Assembly (NCBI GenBank): GCA_965227945.1
Contig: CBDDGQ010000005.1
Location: 1,364,001-1,428,000, forward strand
Direction of reading: 5' to 3'
Origin: Azorhizobium sp965227945
GTDB lineage: Bacteria > Pseudomonadota > Alphaproteobacteria > Rhizobiales > Xanthobacteraceae
Length of the DNA stretch: 64,000 bases
The notes under the pieces are model-generated. The model saw only the letters and a list, made by a program, of their open reading frames with translations. It did not search any database and had not been told where the DNA came from. The translations under genes were made by a program, and so were the position numbers. Shown in pieces: positions 20,871-30,100 of this stretch. How positions within the stretch are numbered: position 1 is the stretch's first letter; the number at the start of each line of letters is the position of its first letter.

Positions 20871-21581
20871 ATGCGCTTCCTCGTCCTCCAGCACGCCGCC
20901 TCGGAACATCCCGGGAGCTTCCGCGACTTCATGCGTCGCGACGCCATCACCTGGGATGCGGTGGAATTGGACGCCGGCGACCGCATCCCATCGGTCGACG
21001 GCTATGACGCGATGATGGTGCTCGGGGGGCCCATGGACGTGTGGCAGGAGGCGGCATTTCCCTGGCTGATGGACGAGAAAGCGGTCATCCGCGATTGGGT
21101 GACGGCGGACCGGCCGTTCCTGGGCATCTGCCTCGGTCATCAGCTCCTGGCCGCGGCCATGGGCGGGGACGTGGGCAAGATGGATCGGCCGGAAGTGGGG
21201 GTTTGCGAGGTGAGCCTTTCGGAGGCGGGCCGCGCCTCTCCCCTCTTTGCCGGGATCGAGAGTCGCTTTCCAACCCTCCAGTGGCACGGCGCCGCCGTCA
21301 GCAAGGCCCCGGAGGGCGCCGCCATCCTCGCCTATAACCCCCACTGCCCCATCCAGGCGCTCCAGATCGGCGGGAAGGCCTTCGGCATCCAGTATCATGT
21401 GGAACTGATCGCCACGACCGTGAGCGACTGGGGCCGCATTCCCGAATATCGCTGCGCGCTGGAAGAGATCACCGGCCCCGGCGGACAGGCTCTGCTGGAA
21501 GCGGCCACCGCCGAAAAGATGGCCCAGTTCCGCGTCGCCGCCGAGACGCTCTACGGGAATTTTCGTTCGGTGATCGGATAG
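20871..21581 (+). CDS. Type 1 glutamine amidotransferase (GuaA-like glutaminase domain)
   Basis: A 236-residue stand-alone class I amidotransferase. The nucleophile elbow is FLGICLGHQLLAAAMGG, and the His-Glu pair is in FGIQYHVELIATTVSDWG. The N-terminus RFLVLQHAASEHPGSFRDFM and MMVLGGPMDVWQE resemble the stand-alone GMP-synthase-like proteins implicated in gamma-glutamyl hydrolysis or amide transfer to unknown acceptors. No synthetase partner gene is adjacent. It is convergent with the lytic transglycosylase gene, with only two bases between stops. The substrate cannot be stated. Confidence 0.85.
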   Translation: MRFLVLQHAASEHPGSFRDFMRRDAITWDAVELDAGDRIPSVDGYDAMMVLGGPMDVWQEAAFPWLMDEKAVIRDWVTADRPFLGICLGHQLLAAAMGGDVGKMDRPEVGVCEVSLSEAGRASPLFAGIESRFPTLQWHGAAVSKAPEGAAILAYNPHCPIQALQIGGKAFGIQYHVELIATTVSDWGRIPEYRCALEEITGPGGQALLEAATAEKMAQFRVAAETLYGNFRSVIG

Positions 21582-21583
21582 GC

Positions 21584-22825
21584 TCAGCGCCCGCGCAGCG
21601 CGGTGAGCACGGTCAGCCCCGGATAGCCGTCCGCCGGCGAGAGGCCGGCCTTGGTCTGGAAGGCCCGCACCGCGCGCATGGTGTCATTGCCGACGCGCCC
21701 ATCGGTGCCGCCGGTATCGAACCCGAGCCGCGTCAGGCGCTGCTGGATCTCCTGGAGTTCGGCCAGCGTCATGGCACGCTCGCCGCCCGGCCAGGGGGTC
21801 TGGAACGGCCCCTCCCCCGTCACCCGATCGCCCAGATAACACACCGCCAGGGCGTAGTTCGAGGACGGGTTGTACGAGCGAACGGCATAGAAATTGTGCA
21901 GCAACAGCAGCGCCGGCCCGCCCGGCCCGCCGGGCAGCCACAGGCGCGCCTGCTCGTCGTATCCGGAGAGCGAGCGGCCATCGATCATGGTCACGCCCAT
22001 GTTTCCCCAGGTCGAAATGCCGCGCCAGGTCTTGTTGTCCGCAAGGCCGGTGTTGAAGCCGGCCGGCAGCCGGGCCTCGAAGCCCCACGGCTCGCCGCGC
22101 CGGTAGCGGCCGCGCTTCAGCAGATAATTGGCGGTCCCGGCCAAGGCGTCGTCGGGCTTGCCGAAGGGCGAAATGCGTCCGTTGCCGTCAAAATCCACGC
22201 CCATGTTGAGCCAGACTTCCGGCATCCATTGGGTATGACCCATGGCGCCTGCCCACGACCCGATCATCTCCTGCGGCGTGCTCCAGCCCCGCTCGACAAT
22301 GACCAGGGCGTTGAGCAGTTCGGTTTCCCAGTATTTGCGCCGCCGCGGCTCGCCCCAGGCCAGCGCCGCCAGGGAATTGAACACGGGCTTCATATGCTTG
22401 GGATTGTCCACCACGTCGCCGAAGGCCGATTCCATGCCCCAATAGCCCAGCATGATCGCTGGCTCGACGCCGAAATCCGTCTCGATCCGGCCCAGCAGGC
22501 TGGCATATTCCGCGGCGCGCTTGCGGCCGGTGGCAATGCGCCAGTCGGACACCCGGCGGTTGATATATTGCCAGGTCTGTTCCTGGAATTCCGGCTGCGC
22601 CCGGTCCTGCTCATAGACGCTGGTGTCCGGCTTCAGGCCGGAAAACACCCGGCTGTACACCGCGTCCGAGATCCCCCGGGCCCGCGCGCGGGTCCGGAAG
22701 GTCTCCACCCACACCGCGAACGGCTTGGCCGCGCTCTGGGCCAGAGCCGGCGGGGCGCAGGCCACCGCAAGGACGCCACCCGCCATTGCGCCCATCAGGC
22801 TTCGTCGATCCATCAATGGCGTCAC
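21584..22825 (-). CDS. Lytic murein transglycosylase, MltB-like with peptidoglycan-binding domain
   Basis: A 413-residue periplasmic enzyme that cleaves peptidoglycan to 1,6-anhydro-muropeptides. The N-terminus DRRSLMGAMAGGVLAVACAP looks like a Tat-type or Sec signal. The SLT_2 catalytic domain spans roughly residues 35-330; its catalytic glutamate is in MLGYWGMESAFGD, and GAMGHTQWMPEVWLNMGVDF is the other family block. A C-terminal PG_binding_1 repeat follows (LAELQEIQQRLTRLGFDTGG to FQTKAGL). It lies 165 bases downstream of murI on the same strand, a cell-wall pairing. Confidence 0.92.
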   Translation of the reverse strand: MTPLMDRRSLMGAMAGGVLAVACAPPALAQSAAKPFAVWVETFRTRARARGISDAVYSRVFSGLKPDTSVYEQDRAQPEFQEQTWQYINRRVSDWRIATGRKRAAEYASLLGRIETDFGVEPAIMLGYWGMESAFGDVVDNPKHMKPVFNSLAALAWGEPRRRKYWETELLNALVIVERGWSTPQEMIGSWAGAMGHTQWMPEVWLNMGVDFDGNGRISPFGKPDDALAGTANYLLKRGRYRRGEPWGFEARLPAGFNTGLADNKTWRGISTWGNMGVTMIDGRSLSGYDEQARLWLPGGPGGPALLLLHNFYAVRSYNPSSNYALAVCYLGDRVTGEGPFQTPWPGGERAMTLAELQEIQQRLTRLGFDTGGTDGRVGNDTMRAVRAFQTKAGLSPADGYPGLTVLTALRGR

Positions 22826-22990
22826 GCCGAAGCTCGCTTTCTGCCAGGGGAGACGCAGCCCACCGGGCTTGCGGCGGTCATCGGGCCGAATCCAAAACGG
22901 CCCGCAGAGGAAGCCTGCCGCAGCGGCACCTCCCCTGTCCAGACGGGAAGGCCCTCGGCGCGGTGACCGGCCTTCACCTTCTCGCGTGCG

Positions 22991-23860
22991 TCAGGACGCC
23001 ACCGCCAGCGGCGGCGCCATCACTTCCGGTGGCATCACATGGCGCCCCAGGATGCCAGCCATCAAGCGCGCGTCCAGCGGGACGCCCGTGGAAATGACCC
23101 GCACCGGTTTCGGGCTGGAGGCAAACGCCGTGGGGCCGATCAAGGACGCCACCCGCCGCGCAATGGCCGGCGCCGGATCGACGAACGAGACCGGCCACGG
23201 CGCGAGCCGCTGCAACCGCTCGACGATCAAAGGATAATGCGTGCAGGCCAGAACCACCGTGTCGGTGCGACCGGCATTGGTCGTCACGAAACAGGGCGCA
23301 ATCTCGGCCGCCAGATCGGCATCCGCCACCGGCGTGCCGCGCATGATCGCTTCCGCGAGGCTTGCGAGGCGCGCGCTGGGCACCAGGGTCACCTGGCACG
23401 AACCGGCAAATTCCCGCACCAGGCTGGCGGTGTAGTCCCGCCGGATGGTGCCTGGCGTTGCCAGCACGCTCACATGCCGGGTCACGGAGGCGGCGCACGC
23501 GGGCTTCACCGCCGGCACCGTGCCGACGAAGGGCATGCGATGCTCGTTGCGCAAGGCGGGCAGGAGAAGGGTCGAGACAGTGCCGCAGGCCACCACCACC
23601 AGATCGGGCCGCGTGGCTTGAATGAGGGTGTGCATGACGTCGCGCACCCGCGCCAGCAGCGCCGCATCGCTGAGCGCCCCATAAGGAAAGGCCGCATCGT
23701 CGGCGGCGTAGATGAAGTGCGCGTCCGGCCGCACACGGGCCACTTCGCGGAACACGGACAGGCCGCCAAGACCGCTGTCGAAAACGAGGATGGTCGGCGC
23801 TTGGATCTGGGCGAATGGCACGGTGGAAAGTCTCTGAGCCGGAGCAGTCATGTCGGCCAT
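22991..23860 (-). CDS. murI: Glutamate racemase with altered active-site motif
   Basis: Enzyme making D-glutamate for peptidoglycan; 289 aa. The family blocks are clear: TILVFDSGLGGLSVFREV (catalytic Asp-Ser), FPYGALSD, and the second catalytic cysteine in VVLACTHYPLIVERL (Cys-Thr-His). The first cysteine motif reads VVACGTVSTLLLP, whereas nearly all family members have Cys-Asn-Thr: the substrate-binding asparagine is glycine here. Both cysteines remain, so racemisation may be retained with altered kinetics. Alternatively the protein may act on another substrate, with a second racemase elsewhere. It is followed by a lytic transglycosylase gene. Confidence 0.88.
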   Translation of the reverse strand: MADMTAPAQRLSTVPFAQIQAPTILVFDSGLGGLSVFREVARVRPDAHFIYAADDAAFPYGALSDAALLARVRDVMHTLIQATRPDLVVVACGTVSTLLLPALRNEHRMPFVGTVPAVKPACAASVTRHVSVLATPGTIRRDYTASLVREFAGSCQVTLVPSARLASLAEAIMRGTPVADADLAAEIAPCFVTTNAGRTDTVVLACTHYPLIVERLQRLAPWPVSFVDPAPAIARRVASLIGPTAFASSPKPVRVISTGVPLDARLMAGILGRHVMPPEVMAPPLAVAS

Positions 23861-24015
23861 GGTTTATCCTCGCGTCCCCCGGCAGGATTGTGGCTCCCCG
23901 CGGTAAAGGAAACATGAGTCTGCGGGGACAATGCCATATTGCAGCCCCGCCCACCTGCGACAGGGCACCATCGGAAGCATTGGTGTTCCGTTAGGAGGCT
24001 ATTTGGTACCATCCC

Positions 24016-25434
24016 ATGATGGATGCCCAACCCCTTGCCCCAGCGGACGTTGTCGCCGCGCCCCGGGCGGTCGTAATCGCGGCGGCTGGCGTCATCGCCA
24101 CCGCCATCCTGATGCTGCCCGCGGTGCTGAATGGATTCCCCTTCCTGTTCTATGACAGCGGCGGATACCTGGAGCCGTCCTTCTCCCATGTGGTGGTGGC
24201 GGGCCGCTCTACCATCTACGGCCTCCTGCTGCGCGGCGGCAGCGCGGCATCCTTCTGGCCCATCGCCATTGCGCAAAGCGCGCTGTGCGTCTGGACCATG
24301 GGACTGGTGCTGCGGGTGCACGGCCTCGGCGGGCGTCCGGGCCTGCTGATCGGACTGTCAGCTCTCCTCAGCCTGGCCACCGCTTTGCCGTTCGTTTCAG
24401 CAGAGCTCATGCCCGATGTGTTCGCGGGAGTGGTGGGACTGGCCCTCTATCTACTTCTGTGGCGCCGCTCAGACCTGAGGCGCGGCGAGGCCTGGGCTTT
24501 GGCCGGGATCATCGCCATCGGCGGCGCCAGCCATAATTCCGTGCTGGCCATTGCCTTGCTGGGCGTGGGCGCCGGCGTGGCCGCGGCGGTGCTGGTGCCC
24601 TCGCTGCGCCCGCGCTTGCTCCTGCGTCCTGCGCTTGCCGGCATCGCAGTCGCCGCGCTGCTGAATCCGATCGCCAATCTGGCGCTGGCGGGCCGGTTCA
24701 CCGAAACCCCAGGCGGGACCGCTTTCATCTTCGGGCGCCTGCTGGAGGACGGGATGGTCACCCGCTATCTCCAGGATCATTGCCCGCAAGTGGGATTGGC
24801 GCTCTGCGCCATGCGGGACACCCTGCCGCGCACCGCCGACGACTTCCTGTGGGACGACGATGAAGCCTTCAACGCCCTGGGCGGCTTCGAAGGGGGCGCC
24901 GCGGAGATGCGTCGGGTTGTCGTGGGCAGCCTGACCACCTATCCGGTCGAGAACCTGTGGCTCGCCCTACGGGCTACCCTGCGCCAAATGGTGATGGTGC
25001 AGACGGGCGACCTGATGTCCGAGGAACTCACCGACAGCTATGACGTGATCCGGGCCCGGGTGCCCGCCGCCAACGCCGCAATGGTGGCGGCGTGGCAGCA
25101 GCAGGATCCGCCGATCAACTTCGATCCCATCAACCTGCTTCATGTGCCCGTCGCCTTGGCGGCGAGCCTGGCCGTGATGATCGCCGCCGGCGTCACCGCA
25201 TGGCGCCGGCGGACGGATCTGGCGCTGCTGACCGGCAGCGTGGCCGTTTTGCTGCTCGCCAATGCGGCGGTCTGCGGCGTGCTGTCCAATCCGCACGACC
25301 GCTATCAGGCACGGATCGCCTGGGTGGCGGTGCTTGTGGCCTTCATCCTTCTGGTCAATGCCGCAGAGGCATTTCGACAACACTGGCCAGAAATGCGGTC
25401 AGGGCCAGCTGGATCGCCGCCACGAGGGCCGTAA
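24016..25434 (+). CDS. Unknown polytopic membrane protein, possibly GT-C-like
   Basis: A 472-residue protein I do not recognise. It has about ten hydrophobic segments. A polar first loop NGFPFLFYDSGGYLEP follows the first helix and holds an acidic residue where GT-C lipid-dependent glycosyltransferases keep their catalytic aspartate. A larger loop lies between residues about 240 and 375 (LEDGMVTRYLQDHCPQ, DDFLWDDDEAFNALGG). The late segment SNPHDRYQARIAWV contains a D-R-Y-Q pattern reminiscent of periplasmic GT-C ends. The last 80 bases overlap the end of the convergent glycosyltransferase gene. A GT-C role beside a GT2 polyprenyl-sugar synthase is plausible but unproven. Confidence 0.6.
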   Translation: MMDAQPLAPADVVAAPRAVVIAAAGVIATAILMLPAVLNGFPFLFYDSGGYLEPSFSHVVVAGRSTIYGLLLRGGSAASFWPIAIAQSALCVWTMGLVLRVHGLGGRPGLLIGLSALLSLATALPFVSAELMPDVFAGVVGLALYLLLWRRSDLRRGEAWALAGIIAIGGASHNSVLAIALLGVGAGVAAAVLVPSLRPRLLLRPALAGIAVAALLNPIANLALAGRFTETPGGTAFIFGRLLEDGMVTRYLQDHCPQVGLALCAMRDTLPRTADDFLWDDDEAFNALGGFEGGAAEMRRVVVGSLTTYPVENLWLALRATLRQMVMVQTGDLMSEELTDSYDVIRARVPAANAAMVAAWQQQDPPINFDPINLLHVPVALAASLAVMIAAGVTAWRRRTDLALLTGSVAVLLLANAAVCGVLSNPHDRYQARIAWVAVLVAFILLVNAAEAFRQHWPEMRSGPAGSPPRGP

Positions 25435-26542
25435 GCCCCAGGATCAGCGCCCGCATGGTGGTGCCGAAGGCCAGATCGCCAAAGCCGGTCGCCGCCCAGT
25501 TGGAGAAGGCCCAGGCCTGGAACCCCAGTCCCAGGATGCCCAGCACCAGCGCCGCCCGCAGCACCCGTTCCAGGCTGAAGGCGTGCAACACCCGTTCGAG
25601 GTTCTCCGACGCCGGGAGAAACCCCAGCAAGGCGCCGTAGCGGCGGGCCACCAGGCCGAAGGACATGGCCTGGACCCCCACCAGCACGGTCATGGCCGCC
25701 ACCAGGAAGGTGTGAATGTCGAGCCGAAGGGTTTTCGTGATCGCCAATGGCCCCGGATACAACACCGCGAGCCCGAGGCTGCCGAGCACCACCAGAAACA
25801 GGCCGGGATAGAAGAACAGCCAGCGCGGGCTGTAGACCAGCAGGAAGCGCAGATGCCGCCAGCCGTCGCGCCAGGTCTTCAGGTGCGGCGGACGGGTTCG
25901 CCCATCCTTCTTCAGCGTGGTGGGCACTTCGGCAATATCCAGCCCGGCGATGGAGGCGCGCACCACCATCTCGCTGGCGAACTCCATGCCGGAGGTCTCG
26001 AGCCGCAGCCCCCGCACCGCCGCCGTGTTGAACCCGCGCAACCCGCAGTGGAAGTCGCCCACGTTGATGCGGAAAAACAGCCGGCCGAGGAAGGACAGCA
26101 CCGGGTTGCCCAGATAGCGATGCAGGAAGGGCATGGCGCCCGGTCCGATGCCGCCCTGGAACCGGTTGCCCATGACGATGTCGGCACCGGCCCGCAGCCG
26201 GGTCACGAAGGCATCCAGCTGGGAGAAATCATAGGAATCGTCGGCATCACCCATGATGATGAAGCGCCCGCGGGCGGCAGCGATGCCCCCCTTCAAGGCC
26301 GAGCCGTAGCCGCGCTCCGGCACCGCCACCACGCGCGCGCCGCCCGCGGTGGCGATGGCCTGGGAGCCGTCCGTGGAGCCGTTGTCCGCGATCAGCACCT
26401 CGCCCGGGATACCGCTGCGCGCCAGATAGGCCATCGCCTTGTCGACGCAGATCCCCAACGTTTCCGCTTCGTTGAGGCAGGGCATCAGGATCGTCAGTTC
26501 AATTGCATCCGCCACCGGCTGCGCCCCCTTCACCATGTTCAC
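25355..26542 (-). CDS. GT2 family glycosyltransferase, polyprenyl-phosphate sugar synthase-like
   Basis: A 395-residue inverting glycosyltransferase of the dolichol-phosphate-mannose synthase type, which would load a sugar from a nucleotide donor onto a polyprenyl phosphate at the inner face of the membrane. The GT-A domain shows LTILMPCLNEAETLG, LIADNGSTDGSQAIA, the metal-binding GDADDSYDF, and IVMGNRFQGG with FHCGLRGFN. After about residue 220 come four hydrophobic segments that anchor it. Its 3' end overlaps the convergent unknown membrane-protein gene by 80 bases. The ferredoxin gene lies 21 bases upstream on the same strand. Confidence 0.85.
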   Translation of the reverse strand: MNMVKGAQPVADAIELTILMPCLNEAETLGICVDKAMAYLARSGIPGEVLIADNGSTDGSQAIATAGGARVVAVPERGYGSALKGGIAAARGRFIIMGDADDSYDFSQLDAFVTRLRAGADIVMGNRFQGGIGPGAMPFLHRYLGNPVLSFLGRLFFRINVGDFHCGLRGFNTAAVRGLRLETSGMEFASEMVVRASIAGLDIAEVPTTLKKDGRTRPPHLKTWRDGWRHLRFLLVYSPRWLFFYPGLFLVVLGSLGLAVLYPGPLAITKTLRLDIHTFLVAAMTVLVGVQAMSFGLVARRYGALLGFLPASENLERVLHAFSLERVLRAALVLGILGLGFQAWAFSNWAATGFGDLAFGTTMRALILGLTALVAAIQLALTAFLASVVEMPLRH

Positions 26543-26563
26543 GTCCGCACCTGCGGACGTCCC

Positions 26564-26884
26564 CTAGCCCTGCCGTTCCGGCGTGTGCAGCACCAGCCCG
26601 TCCAGCGTTTCGGTCACCTTGATCTGACACGACAGCCGGGAGGTGGGACGCACATCGGACGCGAAATCCAGCATGTCTTCCTCCATGGAGCCCGGCTCGC
26701 CGACCGCGGCCCGCCACGCTTCATCCACATACACATGGCACGTGGCACACGCGCACGCGCCCCCGCAGTCGCCATCGATGCCGGAGACCGCGTTGCGGAC
26801 CGCGGCTTCCATGGCGGTGGAGCCCACCGGGGCCTTCACGGTGCGCGAGGTTCCATCAAAGGCAACGAAAGTAATCGATGGCAT
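26564..26884 (-). CDS. Adrenodoxin-type 2Fe-2S ferredoxin
   Basis: A 106-residue [2Fe-2S] ferredoxin. The four ligands are in the pattern C-x5-C-x2-C (DCGGACACATCHVYV) plus a late cysteine in SRLSCQIKV, typical of the vertebrate/ISC adrenodoxin type used by cytochrome P450 or oxygenase systems. The family start is PSITFVAFDGTSRTV at the ATG 26884; the frame extends to 27001 without resemblance. No reductase or oxygenase gene is next to it, so the electron partner is unknown. It sits immediately upstream of the GT2 gene. Confidence 0.9.
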   Translation of the reverse strand: MPSITFVAFDGTSRTVKAPVGSTAMEAAVRNAVSGIDGDCGGACACATCHVYVDEAWRAAVGEPGSMEEDMLDFASDVRPTSRLSCQIKVTETLDGLVLHTPERQG

Positions 26885-27170
26885 GAGAGGCTCGTGAGTA
26901 TGTCGGTGCCAAAGCCCGAAATGACCGGCGTTCAGGGCCGTATACCGGCAACGCGGCGGTAATACCAGAGCGCCCCGAACCTGCGTTAACGATACCTTCA
27001 TATGTGTGACGCAGGCGGTTTCAATCGTCCGTCGAGATACGTTAAGATCAGTTAAGGTAAACTGTTGTCTGTGTGGCGTGCCTTACGCTGTTCACGTCAG
27101 ACGATGGTAGCGCAGTTCCGGCGCCGTCGAGACGCGATCTCGGCGGACCGGTGGCAGAGGCGACGGCGAC

Positions 27171-30100
27171 ATGAAGAGCCCCAGGAAGATTCAGGATCCG
27201 ACCGAGGCCGCACTCTCGGCGATCCAGGAAGCGCTGACGCTCCAGCTCGACGCCGCAGATCCGGCCCGGCCCGCGCCTCAGACGGAAGACCTGCCCGCCC
27301 CCCCGCCACCCCAGGCCCAGCCGCCCCAGCAGCAGCGCCCCAACCGGCGCCCCCGCATGGACGTGGCCGAGCGCCGCGCGGCCAATGACGATCGCCAGAC
27401 CATCGGCCAGTTGCTCGCCGCCTTGCAGCGCCGCTCGTCCGCAGCCCCCTATTGGTGGGCGCTGGTGGGCTCGGCGGTGTGGATCGCCATCGGCTGCACC
27501 CTGGCCCTGGCCACGCAGCGGAGCGCTTTTGCCGAAATCTCCTCGGTGGAAAGCCTGCTGGCCTCCCCCGCTTTGCTGGTCATTCTGGCCGGCATCTTCC
27601 TGCCGCCGCTCGGCTTCTTCGGCACCGCCAGCGTCGTGCGCCGCACCCGGGACCTGCAGCTCATCGCCCGCTCCATGACCGAGGTGGCGCTGCGCCTGGC
27701 GCAACCCGAGCTGATCGGCACTGAAGCGGTCGTCACCGTGGGTCAGGCCGTGCGCCGGGAAGTGGCCGCCATGGGCGACGGCGTGGACCGCACCATCGCC
27801 CGCGCCGCCGAGCTGGAGACCGTCGTGCGCAACGAGGTGTCCATCCTGGAGCGCGCCTATGAGGACAATGAGATCCGCATCCGCAACCTCATCGAGGAAC
27901 TGCAGGCGGAGCGGCAGAACATCCTGATCCACTCCGATCGCCTGCGCGAAGGGATCATCGACGCCGACAATCTGCTCTCCCATGAGGTTCAGGACGTCGC
28001 CGACAAGGTGAATGCCTCGGTGATGAGCGCCGCCGAGCGCGTGACCACCCTGTTCCAGCAGAAGGGCGACCATATCACCGAGACGCTGACCCGCGTCGGC
28101 GAGGCGATGATCGACTCCTTGAACGCCAAGGGCACGGAACTAATCGACCGGCTGCAACTGACCGGCAGCGACATCCGCAACGAATTGACCCATTCCAGCG
28201 ACGTGGTGAGCGCGGCCTTGAAGGCCCGCACCGAGGAACTCGCCACCAACCTGCTGGCCTCCAGCACCGAGGTGACCGATCTGGTGGCCCGGTGGAGCGA
28301 GGACGTGCGCGCCAATGCCGATGCCACGCGCCAGGCCCTCACCGAGGCCCTCATCGAGAGCAGCGCTCAGGTCACCGACGAGATGAGCGTGCGCGCCGCC
28401 GAGGTGAACTCCGCCTTCCGCTCGACCGCCGAGAGCGTGGTGTTCGAATTCTCCAACCGGGGCGGCGAGCTGGTCCGCAAGGTGCAGGATACCGGCGAAC
28501 GGGTCGCCGAGACCATCGCCCAGCGCGGCAGCGACATTGCCGACCGCATCGAAATGACCGGCACGCGCATCCATGAGGATGTGACGGCCCGAGGTGAAAC
28601 CCTGCAGCAGCAGCTGTCGGAGACGGCCGACCGGGTGGTGGACGCCATGGACCGCGCCGGCGGCGCCCTGGCTGATACGCTGGTCGTGAAGAGCGACGAG
28701 ATCACCCAGACCTTCATCCAGACCAGCGGCGAATTGAGCGAGCGTCTCGACGCGGTGGCGTCCGACGTCAGCAATGCGCTCGGCACCCAGGGCGAGAAGT
28801 TCAACGGCAGCTTCCGCCTGACCGCGGATCAGCTGGTGGCCGCCCTTGCCACCAACAGCGACGCGCTGGAGCAGATGCTCACCACCCGCCTGTCGGCCCT
28901 GGACGAGACCGTGTCCGTGCGCGGCGTCGAGCTGGCGGAGCGCATCGGCCAGGACAGCGCCATGGTGGCCAAGGCCGTGCAGGACAGCCTCGCCGCCTTC
29001 GACACCACTATCCGGGTCAATGGCCCGGAACTGGTGGACCACATTTCCGAGCGCATCGACGCGGTGACCGAGACCCTGCGCGGGACGCTGTCCGACCTCG
29101 ATCAGCGCCTCAACACCACCAGCGACACCGTGGCTTCGGTGATCGACAGCCGCCTGTCCCACGTGGAAGAGGTGCTGGACGGCCGCAGCCAGAGCCTGAC
29201 ACAGACCATCGAAGGGCGCACGGCCGAATTGACCCGCGCCATGACCGAAGGCAGCCGCGCTGCCGCCGAGGCGCTGGACCAGACCACGCAGGCGGTGTCG
29301 GCCGCCATCGACGAGCGTGTGGCGCGCATCGAGCAAAGCCTCGGCGCCAGCGCCGACACCTTGTCCGAGGTGCTGGAAAGCCGCGCCGGCGAGTTCAGCC
29401 GGCTGGTGGCCGAGGGCACCCGCGAGGCCCGGGCGGCATTCGAGCAGACCAGCGACGCCGTGGCCGCCACCATCGATGGCCGTCTCGGCCGGATCGAGCA
29501 TGTGCTGGACGAGCGCGCCCGCAGCCTCACCTCCACCCTTGAGGCGCGCACCATCGACTTCACCCGCGCGGTGACCGAAGGCACCCGCACCGCCAATGCC
29601 GCATTCGAGGAAACCAGCGAGGCGGTCGCCGCCACCATCGACGCCCGCCTCAGCCGCGTCGAGCAGGTGCTGAACGAACGCACCCAGAGCCTGACCCAGA
29701 CCCTGGACGCCCGCGCCAGCGACTTCACCCGCGCGGTCACCGAAGGCACCCAGGCCGCCACGGCCGCCTTCGAGGAGACCACCGATGCCGTCGCGGCCAA
29801 TATCGATGCCCGCCTCAGCCGCGTCGAGCAGGTGCTGGACGAGCGCACCCAGAGCCTGACCCAGACCCTGGACGCCCGCGCCAGCGACTTCACCCGCGCG
29901 GTCACCGAGGGCACGCAGGCCGCCACGGCCGCTTTCGAAGAAACCACCGATGCCGTCGCGGCCAATATCGATGCCCGCCTCAGCCGCGTGGAGCAGGTGC
30001 TGGATGAGCGGGCCCGCAGCCTGACCCAGAGCCTGGACGCCCGCGCCGCCGACTTCACCCGCCTGATGACCGACGGGACGCAGGCCGCCACCGCCGCCTT

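Noticed and set aside
25262..26962. 566-codon plus-strand frame opposite the GT2 and ferredoxin genes
   Set aside because: His/Gln/Arg-rich shadow of two recognised genes; no ribosome-binding site.
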